A DNA stretch of 61,562 nucleotides from Erysipelotrichaceae bacterium. GTDB lineage: Bacteria > Bacillota_I > Bacilli_A > Erysipelotrichales > Coprobacillaceae. The position numbers and the translations under genes were made by a program. Shown here in pieces: positions 17,774 through 24,355 of the stretch. Numbering within the stretch: the stretch's first letter is position 1; the number at the start of each line of letters is the position of its first letter. The stretch covers positions 1 to 61,562 of the forward strand of contig JAGBPZ010000078.1 in NCBI GenBank assembly GCA_017633115.1, given 5' to 3'. The notes under the pieces are model-generated. The model was not told the DNA's origin and ran no database searches. It worked only from the letters and a program-made list of their open reading frames with translations.

Positions 17774-18340
17774 TTAATCAATCACGCGAGCATGATCAAA
17801 CGGATAGATGACAAGACCTTTTCTACTCCTGATTTGATCGATTTTAAAAGCTCCTAAAATACGGGAATCGGCAGAGTCAATACGATTATCCCCGAGAACA
17901 AAGTATTCATCATCCTCTAATGTCACAGTAAAATCATTTGTATAGACCTGACGGCTATGCAAAGCCATCTGTGAGGATACAAAATCCTGATCGAAGAAAT
18001 TTTCTTCAACGACTTCACCATTGACATAAAGGACATCATTTTTATAAGTAATTGTTTCGCCTGGCAGACCAATGACACGTTTGATTAATAATGGAAAATC
18101 TTCCATTTTAACAACTACAACATCGAAGCGATGAATTGATTTTTCATTAACTACAAGACCATTCATCAGGGTGATATCACCGTCGTAAAGGGTATTCATC
18201 ATTGAATCACCATTGACACGTATAGGAATCGTGACATAAGTAATCACCAACATAAAGACAACCACAATAATAATCATCGTTATTGCCTGTTTAAGTGATG
18301 ATGTCACGCGAAACTGTCGCTTGCTTTTTTGTTCATCCAT
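17774..18340 (-). CDS. lepB: Signal peptidase I
   Basis: This membrane protease removes signal peptides from exported proteins. One N-terminal membrane segment (about residues 18-38) precedes the catalytic serine in NGDSMMNTLYDGD (Ser46), the catalytic lysine in IKRVIGLPGE (Lys87) and the conserved GDNRIDSADSR. The start at 18340 follows AAAGGGGTGTTATC; the longer frame includes the promoter -10 box and is unlikely. It is first gene of lepB-rbgA-rnhB. It is a useful reference for the degenerate homologue at 61040. Confidence 0.96.
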   Translation of the reverse strand: MDEQKSKRQFRVTSSLKQAITMIIIVVVFMLVITYVTIPIRVNGDSMMNTLYDGDITLMNGLVVNEKSIHRFDVVVVKMEDFPLLIKRVIGLPGETITYKNDVLYVNGEVVEENFFDQDFVSSQMALHSRQVYTNDFTVTLEDDEYFVLGDNRIDSADSRILGAFKIDQIRSRKGLVIYPFDHARVID

Positions 18341-18364
18341 TGGGATAACACCCCTTTCCCTTTC

Positions 18365-18392
18365 ATTATAAACAATTGAGCAATAAATGCAA
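18365..18392 (-). promoter_or_regulatory. Sigma-A promoter of lepB-rbgA-rnhB
   Basis: The minus strand has -35 TTGCAT (18387-18392), 16-nt spacer and -10 TATAAT (18365-18370), between the rplS terminator and lepB. Confidence 0.7.
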
Positions 18393-18398
18393 ACAAGC

Positions 18399-18428
18399 AA
18401 AGAAAAAGAACGGGATTACCCGTCCTTA
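18399..18428 (-). terminator. Intrinsic terminator after rplS
   Basis: On the minus strand AAGGACGGG / CCCGTTCTT (4-nt loop, one G-U pair) is followed by TTTCTTTG. Confidence 0.78.
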
Positions 18429-18436
18429 GTCTGCGT

Positions 18437-18787
18437 TTAACGACGTAATTCTTTGATTCTAGCTGCTTTACCAGATAAGCCACGTAAGTAATGTAATTTA
18501 GCTCTACGTACTTTACCACGTCTAACAACTTCGATACGATCGATGATTGGTGAATGAAGAGGGAATACTCTTTCAACACCTACCTGATAAGAAATCTTTC
18601 TAACTGTGAAAGATTCACCAATACCCTTACCTCTGCGAGCAATACAAACACCTTCAAACATCTGAATACGTGTCTTATTACCTTCCTGGATTTTAACATA
18701 AACTTTTAAAGTGTCACCAGGTTTGAAGTCAGGAACATCATTTCTTAACTGGTTCTTAGTGATCTGATCAACTAATTGCATGTTCAT
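18437..18787 (-). CDS. rplS: 50S ribosomal protein L19
   Basis: This large-subunit protein sits at the bridge to the 30S subunit. It has 116 residues from the ATG at 18787 ([14 protein letters not shown]), which follows AAGGAGG by 9 nt; the longer frame upstream reads through the leader. The conserved [25 protein letters not shown] and C-terminal [12 protein letters not shown] segments are present. It is a monocistronic unit: promoter inside the trmD 3' end, structured leader, terminator after the gene. Confidence 0.97.
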   Translation of the reverse strand: MNMQLVDQITKNQLRNDVPDFKPGDTLKVYVKIQEGNKTRIQMFEGVCIARRGKGIGESFTVRKISYQVGVERVFPLHSPIIDRIEVVRRGKVRRAKLHYLRGLSGKAARIKELRR

Positions 18788-18867
18788 ACTCTGTTTCCTC
18801 CTTAACGAATTTTGTCTTGAGAGTTCATTCGTCAATAGACCAGCGGAGCTCCTGCAGTCGTTGCGAC
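18788..18867 (-). ncRNA. Ribosomal protein L19 leader RNA (putative)
   Basis: The roughly 80-nt leader of rplS contains an AGTCG / CGACT hairpin with a CAA loop, the GGAGCTCC palindrome, and a longer pairing ACGAAT / ATTCGT that ends just before the AAGGAGG ribosome-binding site. This layout suits translational autoregulation as proposed for the Firmicutes L19 leader. No covariance search was possible. Confidence 0.55.
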
Positions 18868-18873
18868 TCACAC

Positions 18874-18902
18874 ATAATAACACTTTTTATTGTGTTATTC
18901 AA
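18874..18902 (-). promoter_or_regulatory. Promoter of rplS containing a dyad between the boxes
   Basis: The minus strand has -35 TTGAAT (18897-18902), 17-nt spacer and -10 TATTAT (18874-18879). The spacer region carries a perfect 8-bp inverted repeat AATAACAC / GTGTTATT that overlaps both boxes and the trmD stop codon. Confidence 0.6.
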
Positions 18903-19620
18903 TGTTTTTTTTGATTTCCTCAAGTAATAGTTGTTCTTCCTGACTTAATTTTCTTTGACTCAGTAAATCAGGTCGCTTAATAAGCGTACGTTTGAGGGAT
19001 TGTTTTAAGCGCCAACGACGAATATTTTCATGATGCCCACTTAAAAGGACATCTGGCACAGTTTCACCCTTGTAGTCATATGGGTGAGTATATTGTGGAT
19101 ATTCCAGTAATCCATCTGCAAACGAATCATCTTCATGACTTGCTTTGGTGATGACACCATCAAGCAAACGAACGACACTATCAGTGATAACCATTGCGGG
19201 AAGCTCACCACCAGTTAAAACGTAATCACCAATAGAAATCTCTTCATCAACATAATCACGGATACGTTCATCAAAACCTTCATAATGGCCACAAATCATC
19301 ACCAGATGCTTTTCTTGTGATAATCTTTTAGCTGTAGATTGATTAAACGGATGACCCTGTGGCGACATTAAAACAACAAGTGATTCACGATCGACAACAG
19401 TTTCCAAACAATCAAGTAAAGGCTGACATTTAAGTACCATACCCTGACCACCACCATAAGGTGTATCATCCACGCTTTTATGGCGATCTAAAGCAAAGTC
19501 ACGAAAATTGTGAATAGCGATTGAAACATATCCATTCGCTCTGGCACGATGAATAATCGAAGTATTTAAGAAGCCTTCAAACATTTCTGGGAAGAGCGAT
19601 AAAATATCAATCTTCATCAT
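18895..19620 (-). CDS. trmD: tRNA (guanine-37-N1)-methyltransferase TrmD
   Basis: This SAM-dependent trefoil-knot enzyme makes m1G37 and prevents frameshifting. Conserved segments are DILSLFPEMFEGFLNTSI, DDTPYGGGQGMVLK, LMSPQGHPFNQ, MICGHYEGFDER and EISIGDYVLTGGELPAM. The 241-residue length is standard. Three start codons (TTG, ATG, ATG) are in tandem; the ATG at 19620 has the best distance to AAGGGG. It overlaps rimM by 14 bp. Confidence 0.97.
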   Translation of the reverse strand: MMKIDILSLFPEMFEGFLNTSIIHRARANGYVSIAIHNFRDFALDRHKSVDDTPYGGGQGMVLKCQPLLDCLETVVDRESLVVLMSPQGHPFNQSTAKRLSQEKHLVMICGHYEGFDERIRDYVDEEISIGDYVLTGGELPAMVITDSVVRLLDGVITKASHEDDSFADGLLEYPQYTHPYDYKGETVPDVLLSGHHENIRRWRLKQSLKRTLIKRPDLLSQRKLSQEEQLLLEEIKKNIE

Positions 19621-20116
19621 CAATAAACCCCTTGATCAATTCAACATCGATACGCTTTTCATCAATATCAATTGCTTTAACAAATGCCTCAACATAAGGA
19701 ATCATCAAGCGTTTACCATTATGATCAACAGCAAGGATATCCTGATACATATTCTCATAGACATCTTCCACTTCACCAATTAATTCGCCATAGTTATAAA
19801 CCTTACAACCAACTAAATCATTGAAGTAATATTCATCTTCATCAAGCAGTTCTTCATCCTTAAAGGCATAACATTCCAGACCTTTATACTGTTCAACAAG
19901 ATTAATATCGCGCAAATTATTGATTGTAACTAAGTCATAGCCTTTATGGACACGATGGCTGGTGATTTCAACATCAATATCTTTGCCCTGACGACGAATA
20001 AACATGTGTGCACCAGGGGCAAAACGTTCATCAGGAAAATCCGTCATTGATAATACTTTAAGCTCGCCTCTAATACCAAATGTATTAATGATTTTTCCAA
20101 TTCTTACTTTATCCAT
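19607..20116 (-). CDS. rimM: Ribosome maturation factor RimM
   Basis: This factor assists maturation of the 30S head domain. The N-terminal beta-barrel begins RIGKIINTFGIRGELKVL; the C-terminal PRC barrel contains YYFNDLVGCKVYN and DILAVDHNGKRLMIPYVEAFVKAID. At 169 residues it matches the family. Its GGAGTAAATA ribosome-binding site begins only a few bases after the T tract of an intrinsic terminator, so it depends on readthrough from rpsP-khpA. It overlaps trmD. Confidence 0.96.
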   Translation of the reverse strand: MDKVRIGKIINTFGIRGELKVLSMTDFPDERFAPGAHMFIRRQGKDIDVEITSHRVHKGYDLVTINNLRDINLVEQYKGLECYAFKDEELLDEDEYYFNDLVGCKVYNYGELIGEVEDVYENMYQDILAVDHNGKRLMIPYVEAFVKAIDIDEKRIDVELIKGFIDDED

Positions 20117-20125
20117 TATTTACTC

Positions 20126-20154
20126 CAAAAAAAGGATGTGACGAACACATCCTT
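20126..20154 (-). terminator. Terminator or attenuator between khpA and rimM
   Basis: A perfect 9-bp stem (AAGGATGTG / CACATCCTT, loop of 5 nt) is followed by seven T on the minus strand. It ends about 10 nt before the rimM start and overlaps the khpA stop. Being inside an otherwise continuous operon, it probably lowers rimM-trmD expression relative to rpsP. Confidence 0.85.
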
Positions 20155-20407
20155 AATCACCATATGATTCGAATTTGATATCAAGACGCTGATCATTTAA
20201 ACGTCCTGGGACTGACATCAGGCGTCTAATTGAATTAGCCATGATGCCTTTACGGCCAATCAGTTTAGAAATATCTGCAGTGTCTGCATAAACACAGAGA
20301 ACCAATTCATCATCATCTGCAGATGGTAATTCTCTTACCTCTAAATGATCTTTATGATTAACTAATTCAACACAGATATCATATAATGTCTGTGTGTAAT
20401 CCATCAT
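20153..20407 (-). CDS. khpA: KH domain RNA-binding protein KhpA
   Basis: This small single-KH-domain protein (YlqC family, 84 residues) acts with KhpB in cell-division and cell-envelope control in streptococci. The GxxG loop appears as IGRKGIMANSIRRL, with an acidic N-terminal half. Its start overlaps the rpsP stop codon (TAATGATG). The position between rpsP and rimM is conserved in Firmicutes. Confidence 0.93.
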   Translation of the reverse strand: MMDYTQTLYDICVELVNHKDHLEVRELPSADDDELVLCVYADTADISKLIGRKGIMANSIRRLMSVPGRLNDQRLDIKFESYGD

Positions 20408-20679
20408 TATTTACCCTGTTTTGCGTCAGCGAATTCTTTGATGATGCCTTCTTTAGATAAGATATTCTTAACTGTAGCTGTAGGCTGTGCACCATTATTT
20501 AACCACTTTAAGATTTCTTCTCTCTTTAAAGAAACTGCTGCAGGTTCCTGACGTGGATCATAAGTACCTAACTGTTCGATGAAACGACCATCTCTTTTTG
20601 CACGTGCATCAGCTGCAACGACTCTATAGAAAGGTGCTTTTTTAGCGCCCATTCTCTTTAATCTAATTTTTACTGCCAT
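20407..20679 (-). CDS. rpsP: 30S ribosomal protein S16
   Basis: This small-subunit protein of 90 residues starts [28 protein letters not shown] without its usual relatives diverging. [12 protein letters not shown] and the C-terminal [17 protein letters not shown] segment are conserved. It is the first gene of rpsP-khpA-rimM-trmD, with a TAGGAGG ribosome-binding site. Confidence 0.98.
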   Translation of the reverse strand: MAVKIRLKRMGAKKAPFYRVVAADARAKRDGRFIEQLGTYDPRQEPAAVSLKREEILKWLNNGAQPTATVKNILSKEGIIKEFADAKQGK

Positions 20680-20711
20680 AGTATTTTCCTCCTAATTTGT
20701 AATGCAGTCTT

Positions 20712-20739
20712 ATTATACAGTAAAACCACTAACTGTCAA
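20712..20739 (-). promoter_or_regulatory. Consensus sigma-A promoter of rpsP operon
   Basis: The minus strand has perfect -35 TTGACA (20734-20739), 16-nt spacer and perfect -10 TATAAT (20712-20717), about 30 nt before rpsP. Confidence 0.85.
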
Positions 20740-20893
20740 GTGTTTTTCCTTAACATTTTCCATCTCTTTTATTGAATATCATAGATTTTAAGGAATTTGA
20801 CCTCACAATTATCATCGATTTTCTCCTAAATGTCAAGGTCAAAAACTAGACAACGCTTTCATGAGTCAATAACTACTGTTCAGGTCTTATAAA

Positions 20894-21568
20894 TCAATCT
20901 TCTGCGGCAATCTTAGAGTTTCCATTCTTATAATTGATTGTCACACCTGGTTGAACGTTATATACGAAAACATTGAGTGATAAGCCTCTACCCTTGTCTT
21001 CAACTGACATCGCTTCAATTTGTACGCCATGAGCTAGAAGATTGCGTTTATGAAAAACTGGTGTTACCTCATAATAGACATGATGATTCGTATCGCGGAT
21101 ATATCTGGCTACCTGATTCTCAAATGGCAGCATGCCATGAATATTGAAATAACGTGTGCCGGTCATTAAATTACATTCGTTCGCATTTTCACCAGTCAAT
21201 TGATACCCAATAATATGGCAACGGTTATAGAGATATCTGCCATCTATAAAATCATATTTGATCAAATGCCAGCCACTTGGTCTAATCATCCCGATTGGTC
21301 CACGTTCTTCAGTAGGCATCGTTGCCTTTGAAATTCTCGCAATACAATAGCCTGCACGGCCTAAATCATCTAAAGGACTATAATACTCGTCAGACTTCTT
21401 AATCACCTTTAAATGATCAATTTCAGGCTTATTGTTGTGAAGGATCACATAAGGTTCACCACTATAGGAAGGTATGTCTGTAACTGAATAATCGGTTGTA
21501 TCATTTTGCTTAAAAATTTGACATCCTGTCAAACACAGGCAAATGCATAAAATAATGATTTTTCGCAT
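20894..21568 (-). CDS. Lipoprotein DNA/RNA non-specific endonuclease (EndA/NucA-like)
   Basis: This is a probable surface-anchored nuclease. The lipoprotein signal ends in LTGC (Cys at about residue 16). The beta-beta-alpha-metal nuclease core is visible: RPSGWHLIKYDFIDGRYLYN, then NRCHIIGYQL, which corresponds to the DRGH motif with the catalytic histidine, then the metal-binding asparagine region NLMTGTRYFNIHGMLPFENQVARY. This matches streptococcal EndA-type and Bacillus-type extracellular nucleases, which degrade one strand during DNA uptake or scavenge nucleotides. Its ribosome-binding site lies within 17 bp of the ffh terminator, so no independent promoter is seen. The region 20740-20893 holds no gene or clear terminator. 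Confidence 0.85.
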   Translation of the reverse strand: MRKIIILCICLCLTGCQIFKQNDTTDYSVTDIPSYSGEPYVILHNNKPEIDHLKVIKKSDEYYSPLDDLGRAGYCIARISKATMPTEERGPIGMIRPSGWHLIKYDFIDGRYLYNRCHIIGYQLTGENANECNLMTGTRYFNIHGMLPFENQVARYIRDTNHHVYYEVTPVFHKRNLLAHGVQIEAMSVEDKGRGLSLNVFVYNVQPGVTINYKNGNSKIAAED

Positions 21569-21584
21569 GTCACCCCTCCTCTCT

Positions 21585-21613
21585 TAAAAAAAGCACCTTT
21601 TTGTGGGTGCTTT
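21585..21613 (-). terminator. Intrinsic terminator after ffh
   Basis: On the minus strand AAAGCACC / GGTGCTTT forms the stem with a short loop, followed by seven T. It lies directly after the ffh stop and directly before the ribosome-binding site of the nuclease gene. Confidence 0.85.
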
Positions 21614-21614
21614 A

Positions 21615-23006
21615 TTAACGTTTTGAGTTTTTCTTTTTCTTTCTAACCTTCTTACGGTTAGGACTTAAGTTCTGACGTTTTGGACGCTGTGTAGGCATGC
21701 CAGTCATTGGATCGATGTTTGTCATCACTTCCATTGTTTTCTTAGCCTGCTCAAACTGTTTTAATAAACGGTTAACATCGGCAACTGTACGACCAGAACC
21801 TTTGGCGATACGTACTTTACGTTTCGCATTGATGATTTCTGGATGAGAACGTTCTTCAGGTGTCATCGAATAAATCAAAGTTTCAATGACTTTCATACGT
21901 TCATTGCTGACCTCATCATCGATTTTAGGCATGCCACTCATACCAGGTAACATACCAAGCAGACCAGATAATGGACCCATTTTCTTTAATTGATGAAGTT
22001 GTTCAAGCATGTCATCAAGGCCAAATGTGCCTCGTTTCATCTTGTTGTAAGCTTTTTTGCTTTCTTCTTCATCATAAACATTCTGAACCTTTTCAACCAG
22101 TGAGACAACATCACCCATACCGAGGATTCTGTCTGCCATACGATCAGGATAGAAAAGATCAAGTTGTTCAAGTTTTTCACCAGTACCGATAAATTTAATT
22201 GGTACGTGGGTGATATGGCGGATTGAAATCGCACCACCACCACGGGCGTCACCATCAAGTTTTGTCAATACAGCACCAGTAATGCCAAGCTGATCATTAA
22301 ATGAAGCAGCTACATTGGCGATTTCCTGACCTGCCAAAGCATCAACAACAAGCAGGATTTCATCAGGATTGGCAATTTCTTTTAAGTTTGCCAATTCCTG
22401 CATCAATGGTGCATCAATCTGTAAACGACCAGCGGTGTCGATGAGGATAACATCGTTATGATTCATTTTAGCATGCTGCAATGCCTCGATAACGATTGTT
22501 TCGGCAGAGACACTTGTGCCTTTTTCAAAAACAGGTACGTCAATCTGCTCACCTAAAGTCACTAACTGCTGAACAGCAGCTGGACGATAAATGTCACCGG
22601 CAACCAGTAATGGACGCTTCTTATATTTATTTTTGATATATAGCGCGATTTTTGCAGCTGAAGTCGTTTTACCTGAACCCTGAAGACCAACCATCATAAT
22701 GATTGTTGGTTTTTTCTCAAAGGAAATTTCAGATACTGATGTACCCAGTAATTCGACGAGTTCATCATGAACGATTTTAACAACAACCTGACCAGGTTTT
22801 AAAGTACCAAGGACATCCTGACCTAATGCCTTTTCTCTGGTCTTGTTGATGAATTCTCTTACGACAGTATAGTTAACGTCTGCTTCTAACAATGCCAAAC
22901 GGATCTCACGGAGCATTTGCTCCATATTTTCTTCAGTTAAGACATCTTGACCTCTGACCTTTTTCAGGGTCGCTTGCAGTCGTTCAGATAAAGATTCAAA
23001 AGCCAT
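21615..23006 (-). CDS. ffh: Signal recognition particle protein Ffh
   Basis: This GTPase of the signal recognition particle binds 4.5S/6S-like SRP RNA and signal sequences. The N domain is followed by the G domain (GLQGSGKTTSAAKIA, DTAGRL, TKLDGDARGG) and a C-terminal methionine-rich M domain with MGPLSGLLGMLPGM and the RNA-binding SKGSGR-like segment RIAKGSGRTVADVN. The C-terminus is very basic. It is the last gene of a run with ylxM, ftsY and smc. The SRP RNA gene itself was not found here. Confidence 0.98.
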   Translation of the reverse strand: MAFESLSERLQATLKKVRGQDVLTEENMEQMLREIRLALLEADVNYTVVREFINKTREKALGQDVLGTLKPGQVVVKIVHDELVELLGTSVSEISFEKKPTIIMMVGLQGSGKTTSAAKIALYIKNKYKKRPLLVAGDIYRPAAVQQLVTLGEQIDVPVFEKGTSVSAETIVIEALQHAKMNHNDVILIDTAGRLQIDAPLMQELANLKEIANPDEILLVVDALAGQEIANVAASFNDQLGITGAVLTKLDGDARGGGAISIRHITHVPIKFIGTGEKLEQLDLFYPDRMADRILGMGDVVSLVEKVQNVYDEEESKKAYNKMKRGTFGLDDMLEQLHQLKKMGPLSGLLGMLPGMSGMPKIDDEVSNERMKVIETLIYSMTPEERSHPEIINAKRKVRIAKGSGRTVADVNRLLKQFEQAKKTMEVMTNIDPMTGMPTQRPKRQNLSPNRKKVRKKKKNSKR

Positions 23007-23019
23007 GAATTACGCCTCC

Positions 23020-23355
23020 TTATATTCTTTTTAACATATCCAAGTAGGCATCGATTTCATCATGCCTTTTATCATTTTCTGCCTTTAGCTTTTCGATAAG
23101 CTCGAGGCGTTCTACGTGTTTTTCTAGCAGTCCGAGACGTTTTTCATAATTCTCCATCGTCTTAACTGCACGTTTAATATTATCATAAACAGCTGTACGA
23201 GAAACACCCATGTCATCAGCCACTTCAGAAAGTGACAGATCTTCCTCATAATACAGAGTTAAGTATTCATTTTGTTTATCAGTCAACAAGTCACGATAAC
23301 AATCCATCAATAAAATGACTTGTTCCTTTTTGGCAAGTGCATCTTCTTTAGCCAT
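23020..23355 (-). CDS. ylxM: Putative DNA-binding protein YlxM
   Basis: This 111-residue protein of the UPF0122 family has a sigma-70 region-4-like helix-turn-helix (LSLSEVADDMGVSRTAVYDNIKRA). The C-terminal half is a charged helical tail. It is conserved in front of ffh in Firmicutes, and in streptococci the YlxM protein modulates SRP activity. It lies between ftsY (5 bp) and ffh (13 bp). Confidence 0.94.
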   Translation of the reverse strand: MAKEDALAKKEQVILLMDCYRDLLTDKQNEYLTLYYEEDLSLSEVADDMGVSRTAVYDNIKRAVKTMENYEKRLGLLEKHVERLELIEKLKAENDKRHDEIDAYLDMLKRI

Positions 23356-23360
23356 TAGGA

Positions 23361-24344
23361 TTACCCCATTAAATCATGGCATAAGCCATAGATATATTGT
23401 TCAAGATCGAATTCCTGAAGGTCATCAATCTTTTCTCCAAGACCGATGAATTTAACTGGAATATTGAGAGTGTCTTTGACTGAAAGAATAATACCACCTT
23501 TAGCGGTACCATCCATTTTTGTCAATACGATACCAGTCACATTTGTAATCTTAGAGAACTCAGCCGCCTGAGAGACACCATTTTGTCCTGTTGTTGCATC
23601 AATAACAAGTAATGTTTCCTGAGGTCCATCAGGGACACTGCGCTGGATAATACGATTCATTTTTTCAAGTTCACGCATCAAACCAACTTTATTCTGTAAA
23701 CGTCCGGCAGTATCACAAATCAAGACATCAATACCCTTTTCCTGAGCACGTTTGACACCATCAAAAACAACTGATGAAGGGTCTCCGCCTTCCTTACCTG
23801 TGACACATTCAATGCCTAAACGCTCAGCCCAAACAACCAGCTGATCAATTGCCCCAGCTCTAAAGGTATCACCAGCTGCCAACATGACAGTTTTGCCATC
23901 TTCTTTCATCATCTTATGGGCCAGTTTCGCAATCGTTGTTGTTTTACCAGCACCGTTGACACCAACCATTAAAATGACAGTCAGTTCACCCTGAGGAGCA
24001 TAATTGATTTTTGTCGTCATGAATGTATCATTCGCATAGATAACAAACATCTTATCAACGATGATATCGTTAATTTCACCTGGATCAGTGATATTGCCTA
24101 AACGAACTTCTTTCTTGATTTCATCAACAATGGTCATAACCATGTTTACACCTACATCGCTCATGATGAGGATATCTTCAAGTTCTTCAAAATAAGCATC
24201 ATTGATTTCACGATAGCGGGCTGCTAAAGCATTGATGCGGGAAGAGAAATTCGTAGATGATTTGTCTAATCCTGCTACATATCTTTCGTTTTGCTTGGTT
24301 GACTGACCAAACAATGTTTCTTTAATTTTATTAAAAAATCCCAT
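23361..24344 (-). CDS. ftsY: Signal recognition particle receptor FtsY
   Basis: This SRP receptor GTPase docks ribosome-SRP complexes at the membrane. The 327-residue protein has a short charged N-terminus (no long A domain), the N domain and the G domain with GVNGAGKTTTIAKLA, DTAGRLQNK, TKMDGTAKGG and FIGLGEKIDDLQEF. It follows smc by 11 bp. The same smc-ftsY order is found in Bacillus. Confidence 0.97.
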   Translation of the reverse strand: MGFFNKIKETLFGQSTKQNERYVAGLDKSSTNFSSRINALAARYREINDAYFEELEDILIMSDVGVNMVMTIVDEIKKEVRLGNITDPGEINDIIVDKMFVIYANDTFMTTKINYAPQGELTVILMVGVNGAGKTTTIAKLAHKMMKEDGKTVMLAAGDTFRAGAIDQLVVWAERLGIECVTGKEGGDPSSVVFDGVKRAQEKGIDVLICDTAGRLQNKVGLMRELEKMNRIIQRSVPDGPQETLLVIDATTGQNGVSQAAEFSKITNVTGIVLTKMDGTAKGGIILSVKDTLNIPVKFIGLGEKIDDLQEFDLEQYIYGLCHDLMG

Positions 24345-24355
24345 AATATCGACTC

